Source of the DNA: Kipferlia bialata
Lineage: Eukaryota; Fornicata
Direction: 5' to 3'
Assembly: GCA_003568945.1 (NCBI GenBank)
Contig: BDIP01000221.1
Span: 1 to 24,647, forward strand
Length of the DNA: 24,647 nucleotides
A program made the position numbers and the translations under genes. Positions 1 through 11,617 of this stretch are shown in pieces; the first letter of the stretch is position 1, and every line of letters starts with the position of its first letter. The notes under the pieces were generated by a model. It made no database searches and was not told the DNA's origin. It saw only the letters and a program-made list of their open reading frames with translations.

Positions 1-560
1 AGAGAGAGAGAGAGGGAAAGGGGGGGGGGGGGGCATATATAATATCTAGAGCGGGGAGGTATAAAGAATGACTCTACCTTGGGCCAGCCTTTGTGACTAT
101 GGATGGGTCAATTTCCAGTGACTATGACAAATAAGAATATATATATATATATATTGATATCCATATATTGCATTGCAATACCTTGGGTCAGCCTTTGTGA
201 CTATGGATGAGTCAGTGTCCAGCGACTATATTACATATATATATATATGCACAACACACTACTATACCTTGGGTCAGCCTTTGTGACTATGCTGGGGTCG
301 ATGTCCAGTCCGATGGGCTTGACAGCTGCCCTGTTGCGGTGGGTCCGGCCAACAAGTCTAGGGGTTAGAGACAATATAATCAAATATCAATTACTAATAC
401 ATACTCTAATACATACTCTCTCTGGTGATCTATATATCTATTTATCTATATATACATTACCTTGGCCTGTCACTGAGCACATAGTCCAGGTGCTCCACTG
501 CACCCTGGCCCACAACAGTGCCCTGGGGTAAGGGAATTTATATATATATATATATACATG

Positions 561-591
<31 letters not shown>

Positions 592-596
592 CTATG

Positions 597-629
<33 letters not shown>

Positions 630-1713
630 AGAGAGAGAGGGAGGGAAGAAGATGTATATATATATAAATCTACTGTACCCAGGCCCACAACAGTGCCCTG
701 CGGTGAAGATGGGATATGCATTTAGGGATAAGGGGGGGGGAGAGAGAGAGAGGGAGAGAGAATTGTATGTCTATACCTTTATTCTCCTTGCTGGTGCTGT
801 GGCTGTGTCCCAGTGGGCAAGGGTCTCTCTGGAGGGTCAGAACAAATGAATATCCATTCTCTCTCTCTCTATACACATATAGTTCATACCTTGTGAATGT
901 GCTGAGGGATGGGAAGGGCAGGTGCTGCATGGATGGCTCAAACTCAACATCATCGGGGATGGCTGGGGGGTTAGAGTGGGATATCTTTGGTTATGAGGTG
1001 GACGAGTGTGTAATTGTAGGGGAGTAGGGGGGGGGGGTATATCAACTTGCAAATACTACCCAGCATCGCCTGTGCATTAACAGTGGACTATATATGATGG
1101 TACAAGTGAAAGAAGGGTAGGATACGATATGGACACTTCTCATTATGTCTCACCTCTAGGCCTTGGGATGCCTGGGTGTGCTGTCTCTGTCACCCTGCCC
1201 TGAAGGGCAAGTGTCTCTGACACAAGAGCTAGGTGTGAGGAGAAGAAGTCAAACACCATACGAGAGCAGACCAGCCATAGGGAGAGGCATTGAGTAAGGG
1301 TCTGATATACATGCATGTACGTATGAGAATACTTGACATCAGGCAACAGAGAGCTAGGGTAATGTACATGTATATGCCTGGGGCCATATACAGCTGCTAC
1401 GGACCTACCACCACACTATATGGGTGTATATGAATTGAAGAGAGGAATACCCACCTGCGGTCTCATCGGCCAGAGCCTTGTACGCCACAGACACTGCACT
1501 CTTGGGGTTCTGGGTGAACACAGAGTGGGCCTTAGTGGCTGGGAGGCGGTTCATGGCATCCAGCACGCTCTGGAACTTGATCCTAGCCTCAAAAACACTG
1601 CTTCCAATCTCTCTCTGGGCCGATATGCCCCTTCCCTCGTCTGCCAGGCTCACCTGGGCCTGGAATATGGACTCAATGCCCATTGGGGCATCCGACTCCG
1701 ACCCTTCTGACAT
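1..1713 (-). CDS. AATF/Bfr2/Che-1-like protein, N-terminal part (3' end outside window)
   Basis: Likely nucleolar ribosome-biogenesis factor of the AATF/Bfr2 family, which acts in small-subunit processing. Exons in minus order are 1713-1455, 1228-1154, 962-890, 828-777, 522-461 and 357-268, all in phase, giving 203 codons so far. Residues 41-58 (FEARIKFQSVLDAMNRLP) match the family's 'FE.RIK.QK.L..ANRLP' leucine-zipper segment. Later exons give RETLAHWDTAT, resembling the family 'RNRTLQKWHDKT', then GQGAVEHLDYVLSDRPRLV and GRTHRNRAAVKPIGL, resembling '[20 protein letters not shown]' and 'RRTQTKRS'. The match is by memory of the family, not by search. The segment before residue 41 is much shorter than in animal AATF, so an extra upstream exon is possible. 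The C-terminal TRAUB region would lie left of the window. Introns contain TA, GA and C (coding strand) runs and three echoes of exons 5 and 6. Confidence 0.65.
78..124 (-). repeat. Echo 2 of AATF-like exon 6, 3' end with donor
   Basis: A third copy of the exon 6 tail and donor (CCAAG then GTAGAG), 103 nt beyond echo 1. It encodes LEIDPSIVTKAGP. The changes ATC to ATT, CCC to CCA and AGC to TCC are synonymous against exon 6. Confidence 0.75.
181..227 (-). repeat. Echo 1 of AATF-like exon 6, 3' end with donor
   Basis: Repeats the last about 45 nt of exon 6 (357-268) plus its donor (CCAAG then GTATTG), 87 nt downstream of the real exon end. It encodes LDTDSSIVTKADP versus LDIDPSIVTKADP in the real exon. 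No good acceptor precedes it. Confidence 0.75.
540..630. repeat. TA/TG microsatellite in AATF-like intron 4
   Basis: Almost pure TA dinucleotides from 540 to 613, then a TG run to about 629, within the intron between exons 4 and 5. Similar TA runs lie at 139-155 and 229-248. They sit beside the exon echoes. Confidence 0.9.
669..697 (-). repeat. Echo of AATF-like exon 5, 5' part
   Basis: On the minus strand this repeats the acceptor and first about 29 nt of exon 5 (522-461), here with acceptor CACCGCAG. The translated pieces are GTVVGLGTVD versus GTVVGQGAVE. It lies between exons 4 and 5, 175 nt upstream of the real exon start. The copy fades into a TA repeat and has no clear donor, so it is probably skipped. 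Confidence 0.7.
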
Positions 1714-2080
1714 AGCGCTCTCTATATGCCGGGATAGGTGCTCAAGAACGATATGATCAAAGCAGCCTGCGTTTTTGCCTTTAGAAGCTACACCCTTATG
1801 TCATCGTGCTCATAGCCTCGGTCAGGTGTTTCTTCGTGTCCTAGTGTAGCCTACACCAGCGGACAGAACCTGGTACGTGTTGTAATGGGTTGCGTTACTG
1901 TGTGCTGTCCGTGGTAGGGGTGAAGTTGCGTGCAGCGTCAGTAGGATAATGCGCACATAGACTATCTGGTATCCCACCCTTCTCCCCCCACACATACAGG
2001 TTCTTACTAATACGCTTATCCCAGCTTCCTTCCGTCCTGTCTTGTCTGTGAGCAGAGAGACGAGCGGATAGGTCGACTGC

Positions 2081-2111
<31 letters not shown>
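1714..2111. promoter_or_regulatory. Divergent intergenic region, AATF-like / TRAPPC11-like
   Basis: 398 nt between two divergent start codons, so it probably holds both promoters. I found no TATA box or shared motif. A pure GA run (about 2083-2111) abuts the TRAPPC11-like ATG and would lie in the 5' leader. The GACTGCAG just before the run could be an acceptor, so a non-coding upstream exon is possible. Confidence 0.5.
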
Positions 2112-2115
<4 letters not shown>

Positions 2116-2227
2116 GTGACGGTAGCTCCAATGTGGGAGCTGTGTACACAGAGCTGAGGTATATGTGGAATACATATACCTTGTCAATATACTCTATACT
2201 ATATCTTGATCTCTATTTGCATGCGAG

Positions 2228-2273
<46 letters not shown>

Positions 2274-5200
2274 CTCTCTTTTTTCCCCCCCCCCCCCCCC
2301 CCCCCCCCCCCCTTCCTCCTCACTCTACTGCAGTCACATTCAAGAGTTGCCCTCCTTCTGACCCCTAGTATTAAGGCCCCCGAGTTCTTGAGCCTGCAGG
2401 ACCTTATTGCCAGCCACCAGAACAGGACGCCAGAGGGAGCCCTGTCCAGAGACTGGCTCAGGTGAATATACACCATATTCATTACTATGTATACTCAGTC
2501 CCTCTTACCTAACACCCAGGAAGCACTCAGAGGAGATTCCTGCCACTCTGATTGCCCTGTACGCATACGACCCCTTCAGTGAGACACAGCAACAGCTAGG
2601 TGAGAGCTGAAGGTTTCTGATATATACCTCAATATTCAATCTGATCTGAGAGTGACAAGAGGTATTGTCTCTACACATGTATCCTTCCTCACTCTCAGAG
2701 ACACGCATCCTGGCTTCGATGACTGCCATTCACGGTCAAACAGGACCCAGGGGCATCCCAGGTATAAAACTCTAGCCACAATACTCTTTCAACCCTGTTG
2801 CCATATATATATGTACTCACCCCCAGAGTACGTTGTTGTCATGCAGACCCTTCCCAAGGAGGAAGACGCTGAGGCAGCTGTGGAGGGGTCATCAGAGGAC
2901 GCCGCATTCGAAGAGGTGTGTTCATATTTTGTAGTGATGTTGTGTAGAAGAGCATTAGCCACGTGTTGGTAAATGCAGTCTATAGTCTCACGTACTCACG
3001 TCCAGGACGCGAGGGAGGCCGCTGTCCCTGAGGCAGCAGAGACCCCCTTGTCAGCCGTGACTGTATCCATAGGGGAGGAAGTGAGGTACACATCCCTAAT
3101 CTGTCCAACATGTTGTCTCTTTGTATGCATGTATACCAGTGGACCAGTTGTAGGTATCGTGTATATGTATAGGGAGTACATGCCAGCCTCTCACCCCCAG
3201 CTCAGCCGATGCCCCTCTGTCCAGTGTGTCGGACCACTCTGCAGCAGAGCCTAGCGCCACATGTGGGTGGTACACTATGTATATATACTATCATATCACT
3301 GTTACGCCGTGATCTCTGTCTCTTCCTTGCGCCTGCCCTTGGCCTTACCTTCAGCTGTCTCCGACCCCATAGCCAATGAGTACGACTATGACAGCACACT
3401 AATGGGTATGTATGGTGGTATAGTATGCTGGATAGCGTAGAGTATGGCCCCATCAGTGAGAACCCCCCCCTCTCTCATTCCTCAGTGTCTGATGACCTCG
3501 ATAGGGACAGGGACCAGGACTATGCTGCCCCTCCCCCTCCCAGTGTCACAATGTCCAGGGGGGGGATGTCAGGTATGGGTTAGTATATGTGTATTGGTAT
3601 TCAAAAAGTGGGATTTACTCATATATATGCCTCACCCCCAGGCACCAGACCAGACTATGTCCTGTCCTCTCTCAAGAGGGCTCTGTCCAACGTGGCACAC
3701 AAGGTCAGGATTGTCATACCATACCTAGTACTGCTGAGTATGTACATGTACACTGTTGCCTCACCCAGGTTGAGTATGTCCCTCTGTCCGCTGAGCAGCT
3801 GGATGAGCTGGTGGGAGATGCTGAGGGAGAGAGAGAGAGGGACAAGGTGACCATGGGAGGGGCATTCAGGTAGCGGCAGCGGCATTTGTATGAGTGTTTT
3901 ATTGAATGACACCCCAATACTTCCAGTATATGTATTGTTGTTTGACCCACCCCAGACACCTGTTTGAGAGTGTGCAGAACGGTGCCCATGCCTACTACAC
4001 CTCTAAGCTCAAGAGAGAGTCCAAGATCAGAGCCTCTCTGCCCCTAGCTGCCACACCTATCCCTGCGGACAAGAAGGTACATGGAGAGTGTGGTCAAATG
4101 AGTGTATAGGATCTAGATTCTCAGAACATCCCTCTCTCTCCGTCCACCCCCCCCCCCCTATATCTCTCTCTGTTGACCTCAGGGCAAGGACGCCTCCGCC
4201 CAGACAGCCACTCTGGCCCACCTCCACTCCAACATCAAGGGCCTCTACTACGCAGCATTCGCAGGTACAACTATATGTTCATATATAACCTTATGTCGGT
4301 GTCGTGTATATTAATGGGTACTGTAATGTCCCTTGCCTCCTGGCTGGTGTTATATATACCTCTCACCCCAGTGTCCTGTGTGTGGTCCTCTGTCCCAGCC
4401 AACATCCACAACCAGATAGAGTCTGTGGTTCCCAGGGGTAGCGGAAGTGGGTACGTTGAGGTTGAGCCGACTGATACATATGGATATATTGTGAGTTCAA
4501 GTGTCCCATTACTCACTGTTCAGATGGCCCTGGAACCCACCCACAGCCACCCTGCTGACAGAGAGGGAGAGAGAGAGAATGAGACAGTCCCACAACAGGT
4601 GCGTTGTGTTGATTCACACCAATGCGTATCTCTAGTGACTCTTCTATCTCCTCTGTGTCACCCTCACCCCTTCAGAGGTCTCAAGTTCCTAGTCGCTGCC
4701 TCCTTTGACAAGCTGGGCCAGAGACACAGGAACCTGCAGCGGAGCCTGTCCCACTTCAGCATAGAGGTCAACAGGTATACTCAGTCATATGCCTCTATGA
4801 TCTCTTATTACTATCCGTTGCTAGACGTCCTTTGAAGTCTCACCCCAAGGGTCCAGGGCACTGCTGAAAACATCCTTCGGTACCAGTCCTCAACAGGGTA
4901 AGAGCGTGTGGTATTATATCGTATGCATGTCTACTAGTGATCCCCTCTCACCTCCCAGTGTGTTTGAGTCCTTCCTGTTCCTGTCCTGCTGCTGTCTGTT
5001 GAGGGCATCTGCCGTGGCAGCATCGGTCAAGCTCAACGAGCTACTGAACCAGGTATGGTCATGAATTGGTGTCTATATCAGACTTATGAACCATCTTAGC
5101 GTTGCCTGTTTAGGCCAGTACTCACTCTCAGGCCACACTGATAGACCAAGATACCAGAATCAAGCTGGTGCTGGATGGTACTCTTCTGGCAGGGCAGCCT

Positions 5201-8200
5201 CTCATTAGGTACCCACAAACCTATTAGTTGTTGGCCAACACCTATTATCGCTATATATATATGTTGACCAACATACTATTGCTTTTCTTTTTTTTTCTCT
5301 CTCACATCCAGGTGCATCCACCTGACCAAGGGCCTCATTGGGCTCAGTGACCCATCACGCACATTCTCCCACTCCTCTCTCCACGGAGCCGTCTACGCTC
5401 TGTTGCAGACTGGCGTGGCAAAGGTATGGTAGAGCATCCCTGGTTACTCATGTCCAGTTGTATTCTCTCTCTGACCCCAGTGTCTGCACACCCTGGCCAA
5501 CATCCTGTCGTCATCTGTCCTCCCCCTCTGTGATCAGCGTCGCATTGTTGACCAGACCAGACCCACCAAGACCGCTGGAGACTTCACCCCCCTCGAGATG
5601 GGTAGGGTGGGGCTGTCTGAGATGGTATCTATGGCAGAGACACTTTGCCAAGGGGGGGCTGGACCCTCAATGAAGAACTCAGAGACAGCCAGGCACCTCT
5701 GGCTGCTGTACAGGTATGGGGTGGTGTGTGGTCCGCTTATATATCATTTGTATTACATCCTGACCCTAGCGAGGCTGCTACCTACTACAAGACGTCCCTG
5801 GGTAGACTGCTGGCCAGTGCCGCCGCCTACAAGGACAGTCAGGTACTCAGACATATGGAGTGTGGGAGTGAATGGATGACTGCGACATTCCAATCTATGT
5901 GTATATATATATACAAGGTTGTCTCACTGTCAGGACCCCTCCCAGGACCACTCCAGGGTCCTGGCTGTCACACCCCAGTGGTCTCCAAAGTGGACACCCA
6001 CAGGTACATGTAGATATGTACATCGTTACGAGGGGGTAAATATTTTGATACTCTTTTGAATTGTGTCTATTCTTACCTCAGTGATCGGCTCCCAGGACAG
6101 CAAGGAGACCACTGGCGTTCAGGTATCTAGATATCTCGATGGGACATACGTTAATATCATGTACCCACTCCCCTCTCATCCTAGTATGTGGGTGCCGAGG
6201 ACCGCACAGCTGGTATCCTGGTGGGGGCTGTGCTGGACGCTGACACAGGTGAGTGATTGTGGATGGGTTGCTATAATGCTGGGGCATTACCCCTCTCACC
6301 CCTCTCACCCCTTCAGAGGAGTACTCCCACATGCTGGACCAGTTCCAGCTCTGCTCCGCCAGTGCCGTCCTCATGGCCATGCTCACATCACCCCGCACCA
6401 CTGTCCCACCCTCCACAACTGGGTCCCTACCCGCTGCAGGCACCACCGAGATGCTCTTTGCCAGACTCAGTATGGCCAGACACTGGATGCATGCCAAGGT
6501 CGAGGACCACCACTTGGCATCCCCGTGGCCAGAGATGCAGTGCGCACTGCAGGTGGGGGATTCCTGGATTTATATTTATGTATGAATACACGTCCATGAG
6601 AACCAGGCTGTTGTTTTTCTCTCACCCCAGGAGCTTGTCCCCCTGCATGTATCCATTGGGTGCAGGTGCACTCCTGCGGCTGGGGATGTGGCTGGGGATG
6701 AGCTGCTGCCCTCTCATAAGGACACCCTGGCCGCAGACATCAGGGTGTTCCTGGCACAGGTACAGTATGTTACATGGTCTATCTAGTGTCATATTGTGAT
6801 ACCCCGCTGCATATCCTCACCCCAGGCCCCCCCTGCCCTGTCTCTGGCCATGCACTCCCTCGACACGTTCACACTCACAGCGCACAGACGGTACGGGGGT
6901 TCAGTTCATACATACATATTCAGATATGTTTGATGATGCTTCTAAGTCCCTCCTCTTCTCACTCCCAGGGTGGCCCTTCTGGAGCGCCTAGCTGTTGTAG
7001 TGGAGACTAAGTGCTCTGCTGAGTCGCCCTCTGTTGATGCTGACAGGGCCGTGTCACTGGACACCATGCGCTCTGTCCTGAGCACTGCAGTCACACATGT
7101 ATACTCCATCCTATCAGTGGTCGCCCTGGCAGCTGCAAGGAGGTCTCCATTCACCCTCCTTGGAAACAGAGTCCCAGCTGGGTATGTGTGGTACAGCAAT
7201 ACAGGATTAGAACTCTATTTAGTGTTGGTTCTGACACCCAGGTCTGCCGTTAAGCTCTCTTCTGCGGCTAAGGAGAGTATCCAGCACATACTCCGGATAC
7301 ACACTTCGCTTACAGGTAAATGTCCCTTAGTTCTCTTGGCTAAAGATTGATTCTCCATCAGTAATTGTGCCATTACCCTCCGCCCCCACCACAGGCGAAG
7401 GTGCCACCGCTGCTACTGGCTCCCCAGTCTCTCTTCCACTGGTACTGGCTCCCTCTGCCCTCCCCTTAAGACTCTCCTGGGCCCCAACAGAGAGCAAGGG
7501 AAGTGCGACGTCTACCGGTACCTCGTGCTCTGCCCCTCTCTGCTACACCCCTGATGCCCACCTGGACAGAGTGATGCAGAGGGTGGGGGGTATAGACACA
7601 GAGGGGGCGCACATCTTGCAGCCATCCCAGTGTGGCAAGCTCCACGGGCCCCAGGTGCCTGCTAGGGGGGCGTCTGCCATGACAGGTGGGTAGAGGGGTG
7701 TGGCCACTATGACTGCACTACATGTATATCTTCTCTCACATCAGGCGACACTGTCTCTCTGTCTGTCTCTGGACACCTGCCGGGCATGGCATCGCTCAAG
7801 GTCAGACACACTAGACACTGTACACACCTCTCTCTCTCTCTTTATATCTCTTTGATATAGAGAGTCTCACCCCAGGAGCTCCTGTCCACCCCTGACCAGC
7901 CCCTCTCTGCATCGCTCTCTGTCCCCCTGTCTGTGTCCATGGCCCAGTGGCAGTGGAGCGGGGAGGTACCACATACATACACTTGATGTTGATGGTATGC
8001 ATACCTGTATTGGTGTATATACGATGGTATCCCATCATCATACAGTGTACTGACTGTAGGAGTTTGTCCAGAAGTGGCGCAAGTTCACTCCGATCAACCC
8101 CGGGATGGACACCCCCCCTGCCCTCACTACCCAGTCTACACTGTCTCTGACACACCTCAGGGAGAAGGAGAGAGAGGCTGAGAAGGTACATACTTGTCGT

Positions 8201-11169
8201 CTTCGGATGCAAGTAATAGCGTATGTGACGTGTCGTGTAATGCACTAACCCCAGGCTGCCGGTCTTACATGGCAGACCGTGGGAAGGGTCACACTGGAGG
8301 GTAGGGTCTCGACAATCGATGGAGAGAGCGACTCTGACCTCTCGTCGCGTGTGCTGCAGTCCCTGTCCCTCACCCGGGAGGCCCTCTCTGTCTCTATGCC
8401 CTCTGACTCATCCGCCACCTTCCCAGGCTGCTGCTTCAGACTGACCCCCTCCTCAGCCCCTGTCATCACATTCTCCCTCCCCTCTGGGCCTGTCTTCTCC
8501 ATGGAACTCTCGGGGTCTCAGCCTGCTGTGCCCTCTCTGGATGTCCTGCCAGCCCTGGCATACTCTACAGGTATGGGATATGGAGTTACACCCATTCGTA
8601 TCTTGTATAAATGACTCTCGCTCAACTCCAGGTTACCTTGTGTCCCCCTCATCAGCCTCTGCTGTCAAGGGGCCAGGGTCCCTTGGCGCCAGTATCAGGT
8701 AGAGCGAACACCGGACCAGTGTATGTGTTTGATATCTCAAACCTACTAACCCACAGGGGTAGCAAGAGATTTGTGCAGCCTGCGGGTTCCTGCACCTCTG
8801 CTCTTCTCTCCCTCTGCGTCCCACCCATTGCATCCACCATCTCTGCTGATGAGGATACCCCCTCAGAGCCTGTGTCTAACCCGCCCTGTCTGCTGGTGGT
8901 GGCTGCCAAGTCTAACGAGTCGGCCCAGGTACTGTGCGCTGTTCTCTCTCTCTCTTTCTTTCCATCTCACCACCACATCTCACACCAGGATGTGCCACGT
9001 GTGTCAGGTAGCCTTGTGGGTGAGGACGGGTCCCGTCTGTCTCTGTTCCCGGAGGCCGACTCCTCGGTCAAGTTTGTGGACACACTCGTCAACCCCACAG
9101 ACTCGGGGGATATCGACAGGTACTATTTTGAGTCTACTTTGGTTTCCTGTGACCCTATTCCTGTTACTTATCCCACCCTTAGGTTGATGCTACTGAGAAG
9201 TGGTGCAACCTGTACCGTTGGGTTCCGCGCCTTCCTCGTTGCCCCCCATGCACCTGTCTTCCTCAGCCTGGCAGCCAACTTTGTGTTTATCCCTCCTTTC
9301 AAGACCAGCGTTCTCCAGGTATGAATGTGTAGCGTTAGAGAGCATTCCCTGTTTTCTTCTCTTTCCTGACACTCACTCCTCAGGTTCCTGGTCTTCTCTC
9401 CCCCTCTCTGCGTCAGGACATCATCAAGGTGTCCAACAACGTGGCCCAGGTATAGTCTGATGGTTTTCTCTTGTGAATTTCGGTTGCTGTTTAACGCTGA
9501 CCCCAGACCCTTGGCTCCCCTCAGACCCCTGTCCACGAGGAGGCAACATCTAGTAGACTGGTGGACCCAGTCAGATACACCACAAAGCCGCTAGGTACGT
9601 ACGCCACTTCGCTATTGATAACGGACGTGTTTGTTCTGACCCCAGGTGTCCAGCTGTTGGTTTCCCTTGGAGATGAGACTCCTGGGACACGCGGTGTGTT
9701 CAGTTACAATGGAAAGTCGCCCTATCTGCTCCCAGGACTTGGGAAGAGCAAGTACGGCGTCATTTTTCATCCCTTTTCGCACTAGTATCCACTCCTCTCC
9801 TTCCAACCGCAGGTCTGGTCTCGATGACTCTCGGTTCGTGACCCCTACTGAGATCACCAGTCTCTCTGCCGGCACAGCTGGGGAGGAGAGTACTGCTGCT
9901 AACCTCGCCCTTGTTGGCGGAGAGCCCCTGGTCTCAGCCCGTACCATGGTGGGCACAGGCTCAGACCCAGGTATTGGTTCTACACGATATGGTTGGTACT
10001 TTAGGCTACGTACTATGCACTATGTTTATGCCTAATACCAGTTGGCAAGTTCCTTGTCAAGTGCGATGCCGACTTCTTCAAGGGAGAGGGAGACACAGAG
10101 GGAGAAGATAGTGAGAAGGGTCGGGAGTCTGTTCCACCTGTTAAGCCTCAGGACCCCAGGATGCCCTACCAGTTACAGTATCCATTCATGCCACAGGTTG
10201 GGATGCACGGTGTATTATTATCTAGCATTTGGTGTCCACACTTAGTCTACTCCCAGAGCAAGACTCCGTCCCCCAAGCCCTTGTTCGATGTTGGCTACAC
10301 TTTGCCTTCCCTTCGTACTGCCGCAGCCCTCGTCGGTGCCCTGCACCCCTCTCTCAAGGCAGAGTGCGGTGATGAGGGAAGGATCCAGGTGAGTCAAGGT
10401 CACGATGATGTATGTAGATAGGCACAATATTGTGATGTCTCATTTCCAGGTTCTGGCCACCCCACATGCCAGCGTTGATCAGACGCCGTCTTCCAAGGGT
10501 GTAGAGAGAACTGATGTGGAGATTGGAGTGGAGTTTGGAGAGCTTCCGGAGAGGATTCACGTCCATGACACATTCACACTCGAAGTGACACTGACATGTA
10601 AGGTGGGGGTTGGCGGGAGTTCTGAGTGTGTCCAATTGTCACTGACTCTGATACTAAATGGATGTGTGTACTGACCCTCACCCTCAGGGCCTGCCTGCCC
10701 CAAGGCAGTACAGCATGGTGGTGGATGACCCCAGTGGGCACCTGCGTGTGTCAGGGGCCAAGGCTAGGTACTGGGGCGTTGTTTATTCTGGCAGATAGAT
10801 ATGTTTGACGGTTACATGTGCTTGTGGGATACGACTCACCCTCCAGACTTGTGACCCTGACCCCGTATACCCCATCCTACACTGCATGCATACACGTGTC
10901 CCCTGTGGTGCAGGGTGTCATACCTCTGCCAGTTGTGCATGTACAGTCCATCCTGCCCGCCGCTGACCTCATGCTAGATGACGAGGTGGGTGGCTACTAC
11001 TGAAGCTCTAGTCTGATACGTTATATGTATGTATCGATTCCCTCACTGACAGGATGTGGAGCTTGAGGATGAAATGGCAGTCGAGGGAGTGGCATTTAGG
11101 ACCTACGGGGCCTTCAACCAGCCCCCTAGAAGGGGAGAGGGAGTGGCCAGAAGCATCTTTGTGATCTGA
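2112..11169 (+). CDS. TRAPPC11 (foie gras / gryzun)-like vesicle-tethering subunit, 49 exons
   Basis: Predicted TRAPP complex subunit acting in ER-Golgi traffic. First exons: 2112-2158, 2369-2461, 2520-2599, 2699-2761, 2827-2915, 3006-3085, 3201-3262, 3355-3405, 3486-3572, 3642-3703, 3769-3869, 3956-4076, 4183-4264, 4372-4450, 4524-4598, 4676-4774; the last is 11053-11169. All 49 exons join in phase (5,379 nt, 1,792 residues). Residues about 47-94 (EEIPATLIALYAYDP, EYVVVMQTLP) resemble the start of the TRAPPC11 foie gras domain. HLFESVQNGAHAYYTSKLKR (about 273) and HLHSNIKGLYYAA (about 325) resemble human 'ENAFYEHAQTYYYTEIRR' and 'RHQFKIAFFSE'. KFLVAASFDKLGQR (about 395) resembles 'KTMAGFINYKICR'. 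Residues 95-217 are an acidic low-complexity insert. The C-terminal half looks beta-rich, as expected of a gryzun-type region. Human TRAPPC11 is about 1,130 residues, so this is long. TRAPPC10 fits less well. Confidence 0.7.
2228..2312 (+). repeat. Double poly-C tract in TRAPPC11-like intron 1
   Basis: C runs of 43 nt (2228-2270) and 28 nt (2285-2312), separated by a short T/C spacer, inside the 210-nt first intron and about 55 nt before the acceptor at 2368. The opposite strand is G-run DNA able to form G-quadruplexes. Exact lengths of such runs are unreliable in most assemblies. Confidence 0.9.
4850..7315 (+). other. TRAPPC11-like exons 17-30
   Basis: Exon list continued: 4850-4897, 4959-5052, 5132-5208, 5312-5423, 5481-5713, 5770-5842, 5934-6003, 6082-6122, 6185-6248, 6317-6552, 6631-6759, 6826-6890, 6969-7181, 7242-7315. 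These encode residues about 424-934, a mostly helical middle (for example SEAATYYKTSLGRLLASAAA, about 612-631) as expected of a solenoid. Acceptors are CTCAC/CTGAC plus C-rich AG. Exon 17 uses CACCCCAAG, an AAG acceptor. Confidence 0.75.
7395..11169 (+). other. TRAPPC11-like exons 31-49, beta-rich C-terminal half
   Basis: Exon list continued: 7395-7685, 7745-7800, 7876-7965, 8060-8185, 8255-8570, 8632-8698, 8757-8928, 8989-9119, 9183-9318, 9384-9449, 9507-9594, 9646-9751, 9813-9970, 10042-10196, 10257-10388, 10450-10602, 10688-10767, 10847-10985, 11053-11169 (stop TGA 11167-11169). Residues about 1630-1760 alternate strand-forming and polar segments (ELPERIHVHDTFTLEVTLTC, RQYSMVVDD), suggesting an Ig-like beta sandwich. 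The tail ends ARSIFVI. Confidence 0.75.
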
Positions 11170-11301
11170 TTCAGTTAGTTTAGTGTCGAGAGGTTGTTGT
11201 CAATAGAGACTGCTATTTGTGTGCTGTAACGTTCTGCTGGTGTCTCCGAAATTTGGAGTCCGAATGGGACTCTACTATTCACCATCTTGGAGTCTCTGTG
11301 C

Positions 11302-11470
11302 CCTACAGTGTAGGCCAATACTGTATCATTGACTGCCGGTCTTCCTTGCTCTGATACCCACCCACCCACGTGAGGATTCTGAGGTGGACTGTCAAAGATG
11401 ACTCAAGCTACATATTCCTCTTAGCAGTGCTAAGTTAGCACCCATGTAGCTTTCATATGTCACATATGAA
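11302..11470. repeat. Single-base-centred palindromes, group 1
   Basis: Three perfect inverted repeats with one unpaired central base. 11302-11314 has arm CCTACA and centre g. 11420-11434 has arm CTTAGCA and centre g. 11452-11470 has arm TTCATATGT (9 bp) and centre c. All lie in the convergent intergenic region. Confidence 0.85.
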
Positions 11471-11588
11471 TCTTATGTGTCTTCCACCTAATATGTGCTA
11501 TGACATCTACAGTAAATTCTACCACACACATCACATCCAACCATAGTCCTAAGCCACAGACAAGGCTATTAGTACGTTGCGCTAAACA

Positions 11589-11617
11589 CTATTCAGTTAA
11601 TACTATTAACTAAATAG
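11589..11617. repeat. Single-base-centred palindrome with extended stem
   Basis: A perfect 8-bp-arm repeat (AGTTAATA, centre c, 11595-11611) sits inside a longer stem. Outer arms CTATT / AATAG continue it after one mismatch, giving 13 pairs over 29 nt. Confidence 0.85.

Noticed and set aside
139-630. TA repeats as a centromere, origin or transposon end
   Set aside because: They are plain microsatellites within introns, with no flanking inverted repeats or target-site duplications.
1143-1346. A longer version of AATF-like exon 2 starting at the TATCAG near 1280
   Set aside because: It breaks phase with exon 1. The CTCACACCTAG acceptor at 1229-1239 restores phase and improves the family match.
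2213-2482. Open frames rich in Gly or Pro across the poly-C tracts (also near 15288-15690 and 15775-16290)
   Set aside because: They are homopolymer translation in introns; the real exons on the plus strand read through the same areas with proper splice sites.
8245-8502. Antisense open frames opposite TRAPPC11-like exons (also 6078-6497, 9168-9536, 9612-9956)
   Set aside because: Their plus-strand counterparts form a 49-exon model with unbroken phase; the antisense frames lack splice signals and recognisable protein.
11175-11369. Minus-strand open frame of 64 codons in the convergent intergenic region
   Set aside because: No splice context, no recognisable domain, and a length expected by chance.
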